Shown: piece by piece, positions 18,313-27,018 of the stretch | Numbering within the stretch: position 1 is the stretch's first letter | Layout: each line of letters starts with the position of its first letter | NCBI RefSeq assembly: GCF_900141935.1 | Contig: NZ_FQYX01000020.1 | Span: 1-64,000, forward strand | Origin: Arenibacter nanhaiticus | GTDB lineage: Bacteria > Bacteroidota > Bacteroidia > Flavobacteriales > Flavobacteriaceae | Length of the DNA: 64,000 nt | Direction of reading: 5' to 3' | Notes under the pieces: generated by a model | Told to the model about the DNA's origin: nothing | Databases searched by the model: none | What the model saw: the letters and a program-made list of their open reading frames with translations, nothing else | Program-made: the position numbers and the translations under genes

Positions 18313-21270
18313 TTAAAGGCTATCACAATGAAATAGTTCGTCGGTATTTTTTTGGGGCTCTTGTGTGGCTGCGCCCTTATCTTTTTCTTTTAACATTAAA
18401 TTGATCAATTGGCTCCTTTCTGCTTTAATGGCCTCTCTTTGTTGTTTGTCTTTTTCCAGGTCAAAATAAACCGTCCCGTCTATAAGTGTTTTCTCTGCCT
18501 TGGCATAAACCGACAGTGGGTGGTCGTTCCAAAGGACTAGATCGGCATCTTTTCCTTCTTTAATACTCCCTACACGCTCGTCTATATGTAACAATTTAGC
18601 CGGATTAATAGTAATCATTTTCCAGGCTTCCAATTCTGTCATTCCACCGTATTTTACGGTTTTTGCAGCCTCTTGGTTAAGTCTTCTCGACATTTCGGCA
18701 TCATCACTATTAAGAGCTACGGTAACACCTTGACTTTGCATAATGGCGGCATTGTACGGAATAGCATCGTTTACCTCATATTTATAGGCCCACCAGTCAC
18801 TAAAAGTAGAGGCGCCAACACCGTGTTCTTTCATTTTGTCGGCTACCTTGTAACCTTCCAAAATATGGGTAAAGGTATTTACCTTAAAATTGAATTTTTC
18901 GGCCACTTTCATCAACATATTAATCTCACTTTGCACATAGGAATGGCAACTGATGAAACGTTCCCCATTTAGGATTTCGACCAAGACTTCCATTTCCTCA
19001 TCATATCTAAAAGCCTGTCCGCTGTTCTTTTTAGTCTCGTATTCCTTAGCTCGTTGGAAGTAATTGATCAGCATTTGTTCTACTCCCATTCTAGTTTGTG
19101 GGAAACGGCTATAGCTGCTCCAGTTAGACTGTTTTACATTTTCTCCCAAGGCAAATTTTATGAATTTGGGCGAATTGCTGTAGATCATTTCATCGGCACT
19201 TACTCCCCATTTTAACTTAAGGATCGCAGAACGGCCACCGATAGGGTTTGCCGATCCATGTAACAATTGGGCCGTAGTGACCCCACCGGCCAAATTTCTG
19301 TATATGGCAATGTGTTCTGGATTTACAACGTCTTCCATTGTAACTTCGGCAGAAGAGTTTTGACCACTCTCATTAACGGCCAAGGCTGCAATATGGGTAT
19401 GCTCATCGATGATGCCGGCCGTAAGGTGTTTTCCTGTAGCGTCTACCACAGTAGCACCACCTGCCTTTAGGTTTTTTCCGATTTTAGCTATTTTTCCGTT
19501 TTTGACCAAGACATCGGTTGCCTCTAAAATTCCCGCATCTTCACTGGTCCAAACGGTGGCATTTTTAAACAATATAGTTTCTTGTTGCGCTTTGCTTTTG
19601 TAGCCATAACCAAGGTTAGGGTAGGTAAGGGCCAATACCTCTGAAGAGGAGTCCTTGTCCGAGTCCGCTTTCTTTTCCTTTTCAACGAAAGGGGCTGTCT
19701 TGGTTGCTTTAAAAGTCGATTCTGATCCGTTAGGAAGCCATAACCTTCCTGTCAATAGGTCCGTGGAAGGATCTATTGGGGCGGTCATTCGGTACGCCTT
19801 ATCGCCTTCTTTGTTGTTAAAAGAAAGTTCAACCCATTGGTTGTCAAAATTGATTTTAGCAGTAAGTTTGTCTTCTCCTGCTTTTACCTCTACCTTAGGT
19901 TTGTTGATCTCCCCAGAAATAGAAAGTTTGTAGGTAGTCGCGCCGGCTACTAAATCGTATTCGCCTCTGATATCTTTCTGGTTTTTATCGACTATTATAT
20001 TTTGTTGGCCTTGCACCCAGTTTTCATACAGAAGGGTTTCTTTTTCAAAAATATCCCCAGAGGTAATCAGGAAATTGGCAAGGGCCCCCTTTTCTAAGCT
20101 TCCTATCTGATTGGTTTTTCCCAATAGTTGTGCAGGAACCGTTGTAAGGGCGGCCAAGGCCTTTTCTTTTGGTAATCCGTAGGCGATTGCTTTTAATAAA
20201 TTTGATTTAAAAGTAGCAGTTTCTTTTAAGTCGTGAAGCGTAAAGCTAAAAGTTACACCATGCTCTGCCAATATCTTCGGATTGGTGGGCGCCTGGTTCC
20301 AATAACGCATATCTTCCAAGCTAACGTATTCTGCCTGATATGGATTGGAAACATCATAGGCGGCAGGGAAATTTAAAGGCACTATCAAAGATGCATTGGT
20401 AGCTTTTACTTCATCGATGCTTTCAAATTCGTTGCCCCCCGCTAGAATAGTGTATTGGATGTTAAAAGCATCCCCAATTTTGTCGGCCCTTAAAATATGT
20501 CCTTTGTCTTTAGCTTCAAATATTTGAACTAATTTTTTTTGCGCTATCAAGGCTTCCAAAGAGCGGTCTTTGGTAGTGCTATTTCCCTTGGCATACCAAT
20601 CCATATCGTGGTACATCTGTCGCAATAAAGCCATAGACCCCATGAGCGATGTAGGGTAAGATTGTTGGCTAAGAACACTTTTTTTAAATGATAAATACTG
20701 TGCAGATTTGTCGTCGAGCACTCTATCATTGTCCGTGCCATTACCGTTTAAAGTAATTAAAGCTCCTGTACCACGTACAATTCCGTCATGGATATGGGTG
20801 TTGACAACCCCAAAACCGGCTTCCCGTAATTCTTTGGCTTTTTTGTCGTCGAAGCTAAAACTGGAAAGGGCATTTTTTTCGGGCATGATATGGTCATTCC
20901 AATAAAATCCTTCCCTCGAAGGACCGTACTGTGCCGTTCTTCCGCCATTGCTAGCCTTTTTAGGTTTTTCTATCCCGAAATCGGAATAAATATCTATAAA
21001 AGAGGGATATATGTATTTGCCTTCTAAATTTATAATCACCGTGTTTTTGGGGATACTAACAGATTTCGCGGCCTGAACGACCTTGCCGTTTTGTATCAAT
21101 AAGGTCCCATTATCCAGTATTTTAGTCGGACTGATGTAAATTTTAGCATTTGTGAAGGCAGTAAAGTTATTGTTGTCTGCCTTTACACCTTCATTGTTAG
21201 GGAAGTAATCCTGTGCAAACAAGGAAACGCTACACCATAAGGTGGCGAGCGCTAGAAATCGCATTTTCAT
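18313..21270 (-). CDS. Exported double amidohydrolase-domain protein
   Basis: A 985-residue protein with a signal peptide (ending SLFAQ near residue 20) and two amidohydrolase units in tandem. The first (about 35-430) has the PSFIDIYSDFG segment with no H-x-H, and ends in a TTVPAQLLGKTNQIGSLEKG motif. A beta-rich linker follows (about 440-530). The second (about 565-960) has an intact metal motif HTH at 624-626 in AGIIDEHTHIAAL, and the closing ITINPAKLLHIDERVGSIKEGKDADLVLW. So only the C-terminal half looks catalytic. Substrate is unknown; exported imidazolonepropionase-like enzymes often act on peptides or cyclic amides. It lies upstream of the 432-residue homologue in the same operon. Confidence 0.88.
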   Translation of the reverse strand: MKMRFLALATLWCSVSLFAQDYFPNNEGVKADNNNFTAFTNAKIYISPTKILDNGTLLIQNGKVVQAAKSVSIPKNTVIINLEGKYIYPSFIDIYSDFGIEKPKKASNGGRTAQYGPSREGFYWNDHIMPEKNALSSFSFDDKKAKELREAGFGVVNTHIHDGIVRGTGALITLNGNGTDNDRVLDDKSAQYLSFKKSVLSQQSYPTSLMGSMALLRQMYHDMDWYAKGNSTTKDRSLEALIAQKKLVQIFEAKDKGHILRADKIGDAFNIQYTILAGGNEFESIDEVKATNASLIVPLNFPAAYDVSNPYQAEYVSLEDMRYWNQAPTNPKILAEHGVTFSFTLHDLKETATFKSNLLKAIAYGLPKEKALAALTTVPAQLLGKTNQIGSLEKGALANFLITSGDIFEKETLLYENWVQGQQNIIVDKNQKDIRGEYDLVAGATTYKLSISGEINKPKVEVKAGEDKLTAKINFDNQWVELSFNNKEGDKAYRMTAPIDPSTDLLTGRLWLPNGSESTFKATKTAPFVEKEKKADSDKDSSSEVLALTYPNLGYGYKSKAQQETILFKNATVWTSEDAGILEATDVLVKNGKIAKIGKNLKAGGATVVDATGKHLTAGIIDEHTHIAALAVNESGQNSSAEVTMEDVVNPEHIAIYRNLAGGVTTAQLLHGSANPIGGRSAILKLKWGVSADEMIYSNSPKFIKFALGENVKQSNWSSYSRFPQTRMGVEQMLINYFQRAKEYETKKNSGQAFRYDEEMEVLVEILNGERFISCHSYVQSEINMLMKVAEKFNFKVNTFTHILEGYKVADKMKEHGVGASTFSDWWAYKYEVNDAIPYNAAIMQSQGVTVALNSDDAEMSRRLNQEAAKTVKYGGMTELEAWKMITINPAKLLHIDERVGSIKEGKDADLVLWNDHPLSVYAKAEKTLIDGTVYFDLEKDKQQREAIKAERSQLINLMLKEKDKGAATQEPQKNTDELFHCDSL

Positions 21271-21465
21271 ATAGATTAGTGTTTGTTTATTAGGTGTCTA
21301 AAGATAAAATTCGGGAACTAATTAGACGTGGTGTTTGGTTTTTTTTAACATTTAGCAAGCCGTCAATAAGCAAAGACCAAAAAAAGAGAAGCGTTAATAT
21401 GGTAGCATGCAAAATAAATGTGGGCCCTTTGTCAATTTTTCAAGACACCGGGCATTTCGATTTGG

Positions 21466-21543
21466 GCGTTCCCTCCTTTGTCGGGCGGGCCATTGGCTAT
21501 ATCCCTCGCTGCGCAGCGGGGATGCCGCCGCTGTCCCTAACGC
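21466..21543 (-). ncRNA. Structured repeat RNA, copy A (three-way junction)
   Basis: Read on the minus strand this begins GCGTT (21543-21539) and ends AACGC (21470-21466), which pair as a closing stem. Inside are a first hairpin (ATCCC, 21523-21519, with GGGAT, 21505-21501, and an inner CGC/GCG) and a GC-rich second hairpin (CCC-G-CC with GG-A-GGG). The conserved joining segments AGCGGCGGC before and GATATAGC after the first hairpin are shared with copies at 24985 and 61284. It lies 84 bases after the stop of the DUF3810 gene, in the same direction. Confidence 0.7.
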
Positions 21544-21627
21544 AAAGCCATTATACCGAGGCAACAATGTCGCTAACGTTAATAGTGGCAAAAGCATAAT
21601 TTTTGGGAATACTGTATAAACCGGGAA

Positions 21628-22695
21628 TTACAACGGTCTATCTAAATAGTAGGTAACCAAAAGTGATACAACCAAATTATAGCTTTTTATACCTTGTTTC
21701 TGATTATTGGCTTTTAAAAAAGTATTAAAAATAGACTTGAATACAGGTTCCATAGGGTTTTCATGTGCTGCCCAAAAATCCGATACTTCTTTAAAATTCT
21801 TTTTAACACCACCGTGAAGACGGTTGTAGCTACTCTTAAAAAGGGTGCTGTCTCTTCGGTGAAGCTCTCCTAAGCAATAATTGAGCGCATATGCATAGGC
21901 CGAATATTTAAAATATACATCCTCATTGTTTACAGTAGCCAAATAGCCTATAAAATTGGTTTCGTTTTCTGCGGAGTAGCCCAGCTGGTGTCCTATTTCA
22001 TGGGCGCTCACCACGGGAAATCTAAAATTGGGCAGCAGGCTATTGGTTTGGGCCTCATTGGTAAAGGGGTTTAAATACCCCCCATAGCCCATATAAGTTA
22101 ATGGCCAACTCCATAGTGATTTTTTAAGACTGGGATGATGATATTCAAATAAAGCGTGTTTTTTTTCTAATAACTTATATCCCTTGAGTGTTAGTTCAAA
22201 AATTTCCTTTTTAGAATAAGGGATGGCTACCATAGCACTAGTGTCCGATGTGATTTGGAAATGTGTTTCATTGGTCTTGGTTATCAAACGGTCTATAAAA
22301 TTTACCAAATCTTCCTGACTGTGCTTTGTTGGTAAATCTAGGGTCTTGGCAAGGGGTTGCCTGTAGTAATTAAACCCCCATAGCAGGTGAAAAGCAAAAT
22401 AGGTAATGGAGAAAACCATGGCAATATTTCTTAGGAAATACAAAGGTCTTTTTTTGATTGTTAGTCTGTTAACAACAAGGTAGCGAATTCCTATTACAGC
22501 CAAGGCGGTATAGAAAAGATCACCTATAGAAAATGGCAGCCATCCTAACAGAATACGCCAAAAGTTGGAAACCATTGGGTATATTCCTTGACTGTAATAG
22601 GTTTCTATAATTTCGGGGTAATTTCCCAGCCATTTAACCAATAAGATTTGAGGGATGATTAAAACGGCTATTAGATTTTTGATTCTATTGTTCAT
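21628..22695 (-). CDS. DUF3810 membrane protein with zinc-protease motif
   Basis: A 355-residue protein starting at ATG 22695 (MNNRIKNLIAVLI); the frame continues upstream only through a TTG. Three hydrophobic segments occupy roughly the first 110 residues. The soluble part contains VSAHEIGHQLGYSAENETNF, a gluzincin-like H-E-x-x-H followed by a candidate Glu ligand about 7 residues on. DUF3810 proteins are widespread in Bacteroidota and probably are membrane-anchored metallopeptidases; substrate is unknown. It is divergent from pepD, with 72 bases between starts. The structured repeat RNA copy A lies just beyond its stop. Confidence 0.87.
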   Translation of the reverse strand: MNNRIKNLIAVLIIPQILLVKWLGNYPEIIETYYSQGIYPMVSNFWRILLGWLPFSIGDLFYTALAVIGIRYLVVNRLTIKKRPLYFLRNIAMVFSITYFAFHLLWGFNYYRQPLAKTLDLPTKHSQEDLVNFIDRLITKTNETHFQITSDTSAMVAIPYSKKEIFELTLKGYKLLEKKHALFEYHHPSLKKSLWSWPLTYMGYGGYLNPFTNEAQTNSLLPNFRFPVVSAHEIGHQLGYSAENETNFIGYLATVNNEDVYFKYSAYAYALNYCLGELHRRDSTLFKSSYNRLHGGVKKNFKEVSDFWAAHENPMEPVFKSIFNTFLKANNQKQGIKSYNLVVSLLVTYYLDRPL

Positions 22696-22741
22696 CGACC
22701 CAAAAATAGTTAATAATCTCGCATAGTTGTTTTTCAATGTG

Positions 22742-22749
22742 TATTTTTG
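22742..22749 (+). promoter_or_regulatory. pepD: TAnnTTTG -7 box for pepD
   Basis: TATTTTTG lies 18 bases before the pepD ATG at 22768 and matches the Bacteroidota -7 consensus. No TTG at the ideal -33 spacing was found. Confidence 0.4.
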
Positions 22750-22767
22750 AACCTGGAAAATAGCATT

Positions 22768-24228
22768 ATGAGTAAAGAAATAAGAGTTTTAGAGCCAATA
22801 GCGGTATGGAATAAGTTCGCCGATTTAAACGAAGTTCCTAGACCTTCGAAAAAGGAGGAAAAGGTAATTCAATTTATGGTCGATTTTGGCAAAAGTCTAG
22901 GTTTAGAGACCATAGTAGATACTGTAGGAAACGTTATTATTAAAAAACCTGCTTCTACGGGAATGGAAAATAGGAAGGTAGTAATCCTTCAATCGCATTT
23001 GGATATGGTGCATCAAAAGAATGCCGATACCGTTTTCGATTTTGATACCCAGGGCATACAAATGTTTGTAGAAGGCGATTGGGTAAAGGCAAAAGGAACA
23101 ACCTTGGGTGCCGATAACGGCATGGGAGTGGCTACGATTATGGCTTTGTTAGAAAGCACAAACATTCCTCATCCAGCTTTAGAAGCCTTGTTTACCATCG
23201 ATGAAGAAACCGGCATGACTGGCGCTATGGGGCTACAAGGCGGACTGTTACGGGGAGAAATATTATTGAACCTGGATACCGAAGAAGATGATGAAATTGA
23301 TATAGGATGTGCAGGAGGAATAGATGTTACCGCAAAAGGGAGCTATACCGAAATAACAACTTCGTCGGATGCTTTGGCCTACGAAATTAAAATTAAAGGA
23401 TTGTCGGGAGGACATAGCGGAATGGATATTCATAAAGGCTTGGGGAATGCCAATAAGCTTATGAATAGTTTGCTGTGCGGTGCTCAGCAAGAATTATCCC
23501 TTCATATTTCAGAAATAGACGGAGGTGGATTACGAAATGCAATTCCTAGGGAAAGCAAGGGAACAGTAGTCGTAAATGCCGCGGATGCCGAGACGTTTAA
23601 GGACGTTTTTGAAACTTTGTCCAAAAAACTGATCGAAGAATACGCCGCTACTGAACCTAATCTTCAGGTAGTTTACACCGCTATCGATGTTCCAGTAAAA
23701 ATGATGGATGCCGATGCTCAAGGAAAGCTTTTAGAATCTTTGAAAAAAGCTCATAACGGGGTGTATGCCATGAGTGAGGCTATGGACGATTTGGTAGAAA
23801 CTTCTAACAATATCGCTCGGGTAACGGTAAAAGAAGGTACCGTTAAAATTAGCTGCCTAACAAGGTCATCCGTAGAAGAGGGTAAAATGGAATTGGCGAA
23901 CCGGCTAAAGGATGCTTTTGAGGCCGCTGGGTATGAAGTGACTTTTAGCGGGAGTTATCCAGGATGGAATCCTAATCCAGATTCAGGGATTTTAAAAGTG
24001 TTGGAAGCAAAGTACGAGGAGCTTTTTAAGGCTAAAGCCAATGTCGTTGCTTGCCATGCCGGATTAGAATGTGGAATTTTAGGTCAAAACTACCCAGATG
24101 TAGATATGATAAGCTATGGACCTACCATTAGAGGGGCCCACTCTCCTGACGAAAGAGTAAGCATTTCCTCGGTACAGAAATTTTGGCGCTATACCTTAGA
24201 AATCCTTAAAAATATTCCCAAGGCTTAA
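22768..24228 (+). CDS. pepD: Aminoacyl-histidine dipeptidase (Xaa-His dipeptidase, M20C)
   Basis: A 486-residue cytosolic zinc dipeptidase that cleaves Xaa-His and related dipeptides. Metal ligands are visible in LQSHLDMVHQKN near residue 80, TTLGADNGMGVATIMAL near 115, FTIDEETGMTGAMG near 148, and LNLDTEEDDEIDIGCAGG near 172, with a last ligand in GPTIRGAHSPDERVSI near 460. The central LSGGHSGMDIHKGLGNAN segment belongs to the dimerisation lid. The start at ATG 22768 (MSKEIRVLEP) is preferred over an upstream TTG. It is a single gene followed by a strong terminator at 24271. Confidence 0.95.
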   Translation: MSKEIRVLEPIAVWNKFADLNEVPRPSKKEEKVIQFMVDFGKSLGLETIVDTVGNVIIKKPASTGMENRKVVILQSHLDMVHQKNADTVFDFDTQGIQMFVEGDWVKAKGTTLGADNGMGVATIMALLESTNIPHPALEALFTIDEETGMTGAMGLQGGLLRGEILLNLDTEEDDEIDIGCAGGIDVTAKGSYTEITTSSDALAYEIKIKGLSGGHSGMDIHKGLGNANKLMNSLLCGAQQELSLHISEIDGGGLRNAIPRESKGTVVVNAADAETFKDVFETLSKKLIEEYAATEPNLQVVYTAIDVPVKMMDADAQGKLLESLKKAHNGVYAMSEAMDDLVETSNNIARVTVKEGTVKISCLTRSSVEEGKMELANRLKDAFEAAGYEVTFSGSYPGWNPNPDSGILKVLEAKYEELFKAKANVVACHAGLECGILGQNYPDVDMISYGPTIRGAHSPDERVSISSVQKFWRYTLEILKNIPKA

Positions 24229-24270
24229 GACATTCCTATTATATAAAAGTAGTTTTAAACTGGATCATTG

Positions 24271-24305
24271 AAACCCTCACCTATAAAAATAAAAGGTGGG
24301 GGTTT
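24271..24305 (+). terminator. Intrinsic terminator after pepD
   Basis: AAACCCTCACCT (24271-24282) pairs with AGGTGGGGGTTT (24294-24305), with one G-T wobble, across an A-rich loop, and is followed by a T run. It ends pepD transcription. Confidence 0.88.
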
Positions 24306-24366
24306 TTATTTTAGGTTAGATACCAAAATTTTATTAACTTTAAGAAGATACTAAAAGGATAATGTT

Positions 24367-24825
24367 ATGGGAATCAAAAGTTTTCAAGGGCCAATGGTGC
24401 CACAGCCAAATGAGAAAATATCATTGCGGGTTTGCGATTATATGACCAGGAAACTAATAACATTTAAACCCGAAGAATCCGTGGAAACGGTTATTATGGC
24501 ACTTTTAAAACACAAAATTTCTGGCGCCCCTGTTGTAAATGACAACAATGAACTGGTTGGAATTATTTCTGAGGGGGATTGTATTAAATATATTAGTGAG
24601 AAAAGATATCACAACCTTCCATCTAATAATAGTATTGGCGATCATATGGTAAAGAACGTGGAAACCATTGATGGCAATATGAACATATTTGATGCGGCCA
24701 ATAAATTTTTATCGGAGAAACGACGACGTTTCCCCATTGTGGAGAACGGAAAATTAGCGGGACAAATTTCACAAAAGGACATTTTAAAAGCAACCTTAAA
24801 ATTCAAGGCCAATGATTGGAGATAA
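24367..24825 (+). CDS. CBS-domain pair protein
   Basis: A 152-residue protein consisting almost only of two CBS motifs. The first runs from about residue 22 (VCDYMTRKLITFKPEESVETVIMALLK) to SEGDCIKYI near 75, the second from HMVKNVETIDGNMNIFDAANKFL near 95 to SQKDILKATL near 140. CBS pairs bind adenine nucleotides and act as energy or ligand sensors; stand-alone forms are of unknown target. The start is ATG 24367. The structured repeat RNA copy B lies 160 bases past its stop, in the same sense. Confidence 0.9.
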   Translation: MGIKSFQGPMVPQPNEKISLRVCDYMTRKLITFKPEESVETVIMALLKHKISGAPVVNDNNELVGIISEGDCIKYISEKRYHNLPSNNSIGDHMVKNVETIDGNMNIFDAANKFLSEKRRRFPIVENGKLAGQISQKDILKATLKFKANDWR

Positions 24826-24984
24826 ACGAAAGGTGTTATTTTTGTAAATCGCTATAAATTTTGTGGTACTGCTTAAAAAGGGCAATGATCGTCGAGGTTT
24901 TTTGGCCAAAACTCACTTGTATGAAAAAGCACCTCCTAGGTGTTTTTTTTAATGGTTCCTTTAAGCTCTTCATGATCTGTTTTT

Positions 24985-25062
24985 GCGTTAGGGATCGCAG
25001 CGGCATCCCCGCAGCAGCGCAAGGGATATAGCGAAGAGCCCGCCCGACGAAGGAGGGAACGC
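24985..25062 (+). ncRNA. Structured repeat RNA, copy B (three-way junction)
   Basis: GCGTT (24985-24989) pairs with AACGC (25058-25062). The first arm is ATCCC-CGC (25005-25012), loop AGCA, GCG (25017-25019) and GGGAT (25023-25027). The second arm is CCC-G-CC (25039-25044) with GG-A-GGG (25052-25057). It shares with copy A the outer stem and nearly the whole sequence except the hairpin 1 loop, and shares with copy C the joining segments GCAGCGGCATC and GATATAGCG. It lies in the 3' region of the CBS gene, sense orientation. Confidence 0.72.
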
Positions 25063-25140
25063 CCCAATTATTTTTCTAAAAACTATAAGAGTTCGGAATC
25101 GGATCTTCTTAAAGAATCCATATCTCAATGTAATCTCCAA

Positions 25141-25199
25141 AAAAAAAACTTGTCGTTCGCATATGGTCCCAAAAGGGGTATGCAAACCGACAAGCTTTT
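25141..25199. terminator. Terminator hairpin after cyclophilin-FKBP gene
   Basis: CTTGTCG (25149-25155) pairs with CGACAAG (25188-25194), and inside it GCATA (25159-25163) pairs with TATGC (25179-25183). The A run on the left reads as a T run on the minus strand, so it best fits termination of the minus-strand gene ending at 25215. Confidence 0.75.
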
Positions 25200-25214
25200 A
25201 TAGGGTACTTTGTC

Positions 25215-26324
25215 TTACTTTGTTATTTCAGTAATTTCAAGATCGAAAACTAAATTTGCGTTCGGAGGAATTACATTTCCTGCACCACTGGCACCATATC
25301 CTAGGTGTGATGGAATAAATAAACGAACCTTGTCGCCTTCCTTCATCTGCAAAAGTCCTTCTCTGAACCCTGGGATCAAACGAGCCTCTGGACTGTAATC
25401 CATAGGTATTGCCTGATAGCCTCCACCTTGTTTTCTGTTGGCATCGAACTTTCCGAATTTTGTCGCAATTTCTTCATAATTGCTGTCAAAAAGGGTACCG
25501 TCTGATAAATATCCGGCATAGTATACATTTACTTTCTGGCCAACTCTTGGCTTATCGCCAGTGCCTTCCTTTAAGGTGAATACTTTAAGACCAGAAGGTA
25601 GTTCTTGAGCAGATTTTTCCTGTTCATTGATCTCTGCCACAAAATCGGATTTTAATTTTTCCATGGCCTTTACCCTCGCTTCTTCCTCGGCGAAGTAATC
25701 TGTCATGATTTGTACGGCATCAAACTTTTTGGCTGCCTTGCCATTTCGTATAATCTCGATGGTTTCCATGACCACATCATCAACCGGTTTATCTCTCTCG
25801 GCAGTGGCAACATTGGCAATAGAATCTACTACATCCAGTCCTACAACAACTTCCCCAAATACGGTATGTCTGCCGTCTAAAAATGGCGTTTCCTTATGCG
25901 TAATAAAAAACTGACTTCCGTTGGTTGCAGGCCCCGAGTTGGCCATAGATAAAATACCTGCCTTATGGTGTTTCAAAGAGTCATTTATTTCATCCTTGAA
26001 TTTATAGCCTGGATTTCCAGTACCGGTACCCGTTGGGTCGCCTCCCTGTATCATAAAGTCCTTAATGACTCTGTGGAAAATAATACTGTCGTAGTATTTT
26101 TTTCCTTTGTACTTTTCATTGACAAAAGGATTTTTTCCTTCGGCCAATGAAACAAAATTTGCTACGGTGACCGGCGTCTTTTCGCTTTCTAATTTTATGA
26201 TAATATCGCCTTTATTGGTTTTGATGTCTGCAAAAAGACCATCGCCCAAATCTGCATGCTTGCTGGACTTACAGCTCGAAACAGCAATGGAGATCATTGC
26301 CAATAATAAATAGGTTTTTTTCAT
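25215..26324 (-). CDS. Cyclophilin-FKBP fusion peptidyl-prolyl isomerase, lipoprotein
   Basis: A 369-residue lipoprotein (lipobox A-V-S-S-C, cysteine at about 18) carrying two unrelated prolyl isomerase folds. Residues about 30-195 are a cyclophilin: FHRVIKDFMIQGGDPTGTGT contains the catalytic Arg, and GPATNGSQFFIT follows. A helical linker (about 205-245) leads to a C-terminal FKBP domain (about 250-369) with VNVYYAGYLSDGTLFDSNYE and VIPPNANLVFDLEI. Both active sites look complete. It probably acts in the periplasm on folding of exported proteins. The gene directly follows gldI (11-base gap), which encodes another FKBP, suggesting a shared folding role linked to gliding or secretion. Confidence 0.94.
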   Translation of the reverse strand: MKKTYLLLAMISIAVSSCKSSKHADLGDGLFADIKTNKGDIIIKLESEKTPVTVANFVSLAEGKNPFVNEKYKGKKYYDSIIFHRVIKDFMIQGGDPTGTGTGNPGYKFKDEINDSLKHHKAGILSMANSGPATNGSQFFITHKETPFLDGRHTVFGEVVVGLDVVDSIANVATAERDKPVDDVVMETIEIIRNGKAAKKFDAVQIMTDYFAEEEARVKAMEKLKSDFVAEINEQEKSAQELPSGLKVFTLKEGTGDKPRVGQKVNVYYAGYLSDGTLFDSNYEEIATKFGKFDANRKQGGGYQAIPMDYSPEARLIPGFREGLLQMKEGDKVRLFIPSHLGYGASGAGNVIPPNANLVFDLEITEITK

Positions 26325-26335
26325 TTGATGAAATT

Positions 26336-26887
26336 TTAATTTTGAATATTAGTGGATTGTTTATCGATTTTTAAAATTGATACAGTGGCTTTTAAAGGAA
26401 TGTTGATACCGATTTGATCATTATCCCCGTGGTAGCCATAACCAAGGGAAGAGGGAATTAAAAAGGTAGCTGTTTCATTTTCTTTTAATAGTTTGACAGC
26501 GCTGCGCAAGCCGGGAAACAGTTCTTGTTTGTCTACCTTATATGTAATAATGCCAATATCTTGCTGGGTGTAAATAGTGTCATTTTCAAAACTTACAAGA
26601 TTGTATTGCAAGCTTACCAAATCATCTGGTTGCGGAAAATAGTCTGCCCGATCGTTCTTATTTACATAATAATACCAAGATCCGCCACCGCTAGAAAAAT
26701 ACGTGTTTAGGGAGTCTTGGGCTATGATTTGTTGCATCATAGCTTCTTCCATAGCCAATAGTTTTTTGTTTCGTTCTACAGACTGCTGTAAGACATTGCC
26801 TGTTTTGACCTTTACAGGGCGGCGCGCTTCTGTTTCGGAACAACCGATAAAGACTATCAAAAATGTAAAAAATAAGAGGTGTTTCAA
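26336..26887 (-). CDS. gldI: Gliding-motility-associated FKBP-type isomerase lipoprotein
   Basis: A 183-residue lipoprotein (signal peptide ending V-F-I-G-C, cysteine at 16) whose C-terminal half is an FKBP-type prolyl isomerase domain with the closing LIPSSLGYGYHGDNDQIG and IPLKATVSILKI strands. GldI is required for gliding in Flavobacterium and helps mature other Gld proteins. The N-terminal MEEAMMQQIIAQDSLNTYF and GGGSWYYYVNK segments are typical of the family. The start must be the TTG at 26887 (or a nearby CTG): an in-frame stop lies shortly upstream and no ATG fits the signal peptide. It is followed by the cyclophilin-FKBP fusion. Confidence 0.9.
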   Translation of the reverse strand: MKHLLFFTFLIVFIGCSETEARRPVKVKTGNVLQQSVERNKKLLAMEEAMMQQIIAQDSLNTYFSSGGGSWYYYVNKNDRADYFPQPDDLVSLQYNLVSFENDTIYTQQDIGIITYKVDKQELFPGLRSAVKLLKENETATFLIPSSLGYGYHGDNDQIGINIPLKATVSILKIDKQSTNIQN

Positions 26888-27018
26888 GCTTTTAGATTTC
26901 AGTTATTGTAATTGCGTTAAACGATTTTTCTGTAAGAAAGGTATTAAAATTTTTCTTTACAAGCTGCAACAAATGGGTTTTGTATGAAGGCAGACCTTCT
27001 TATGGCAATGATAATGCT

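Noticed and set aside
24960-25075. GC-rich palindromic stretch considered as a CRISPR or IS remnant
   Set aside because: There is only one unit at this place, no spacer pattern and no transposase; it matches the structured repeat found in two other places.
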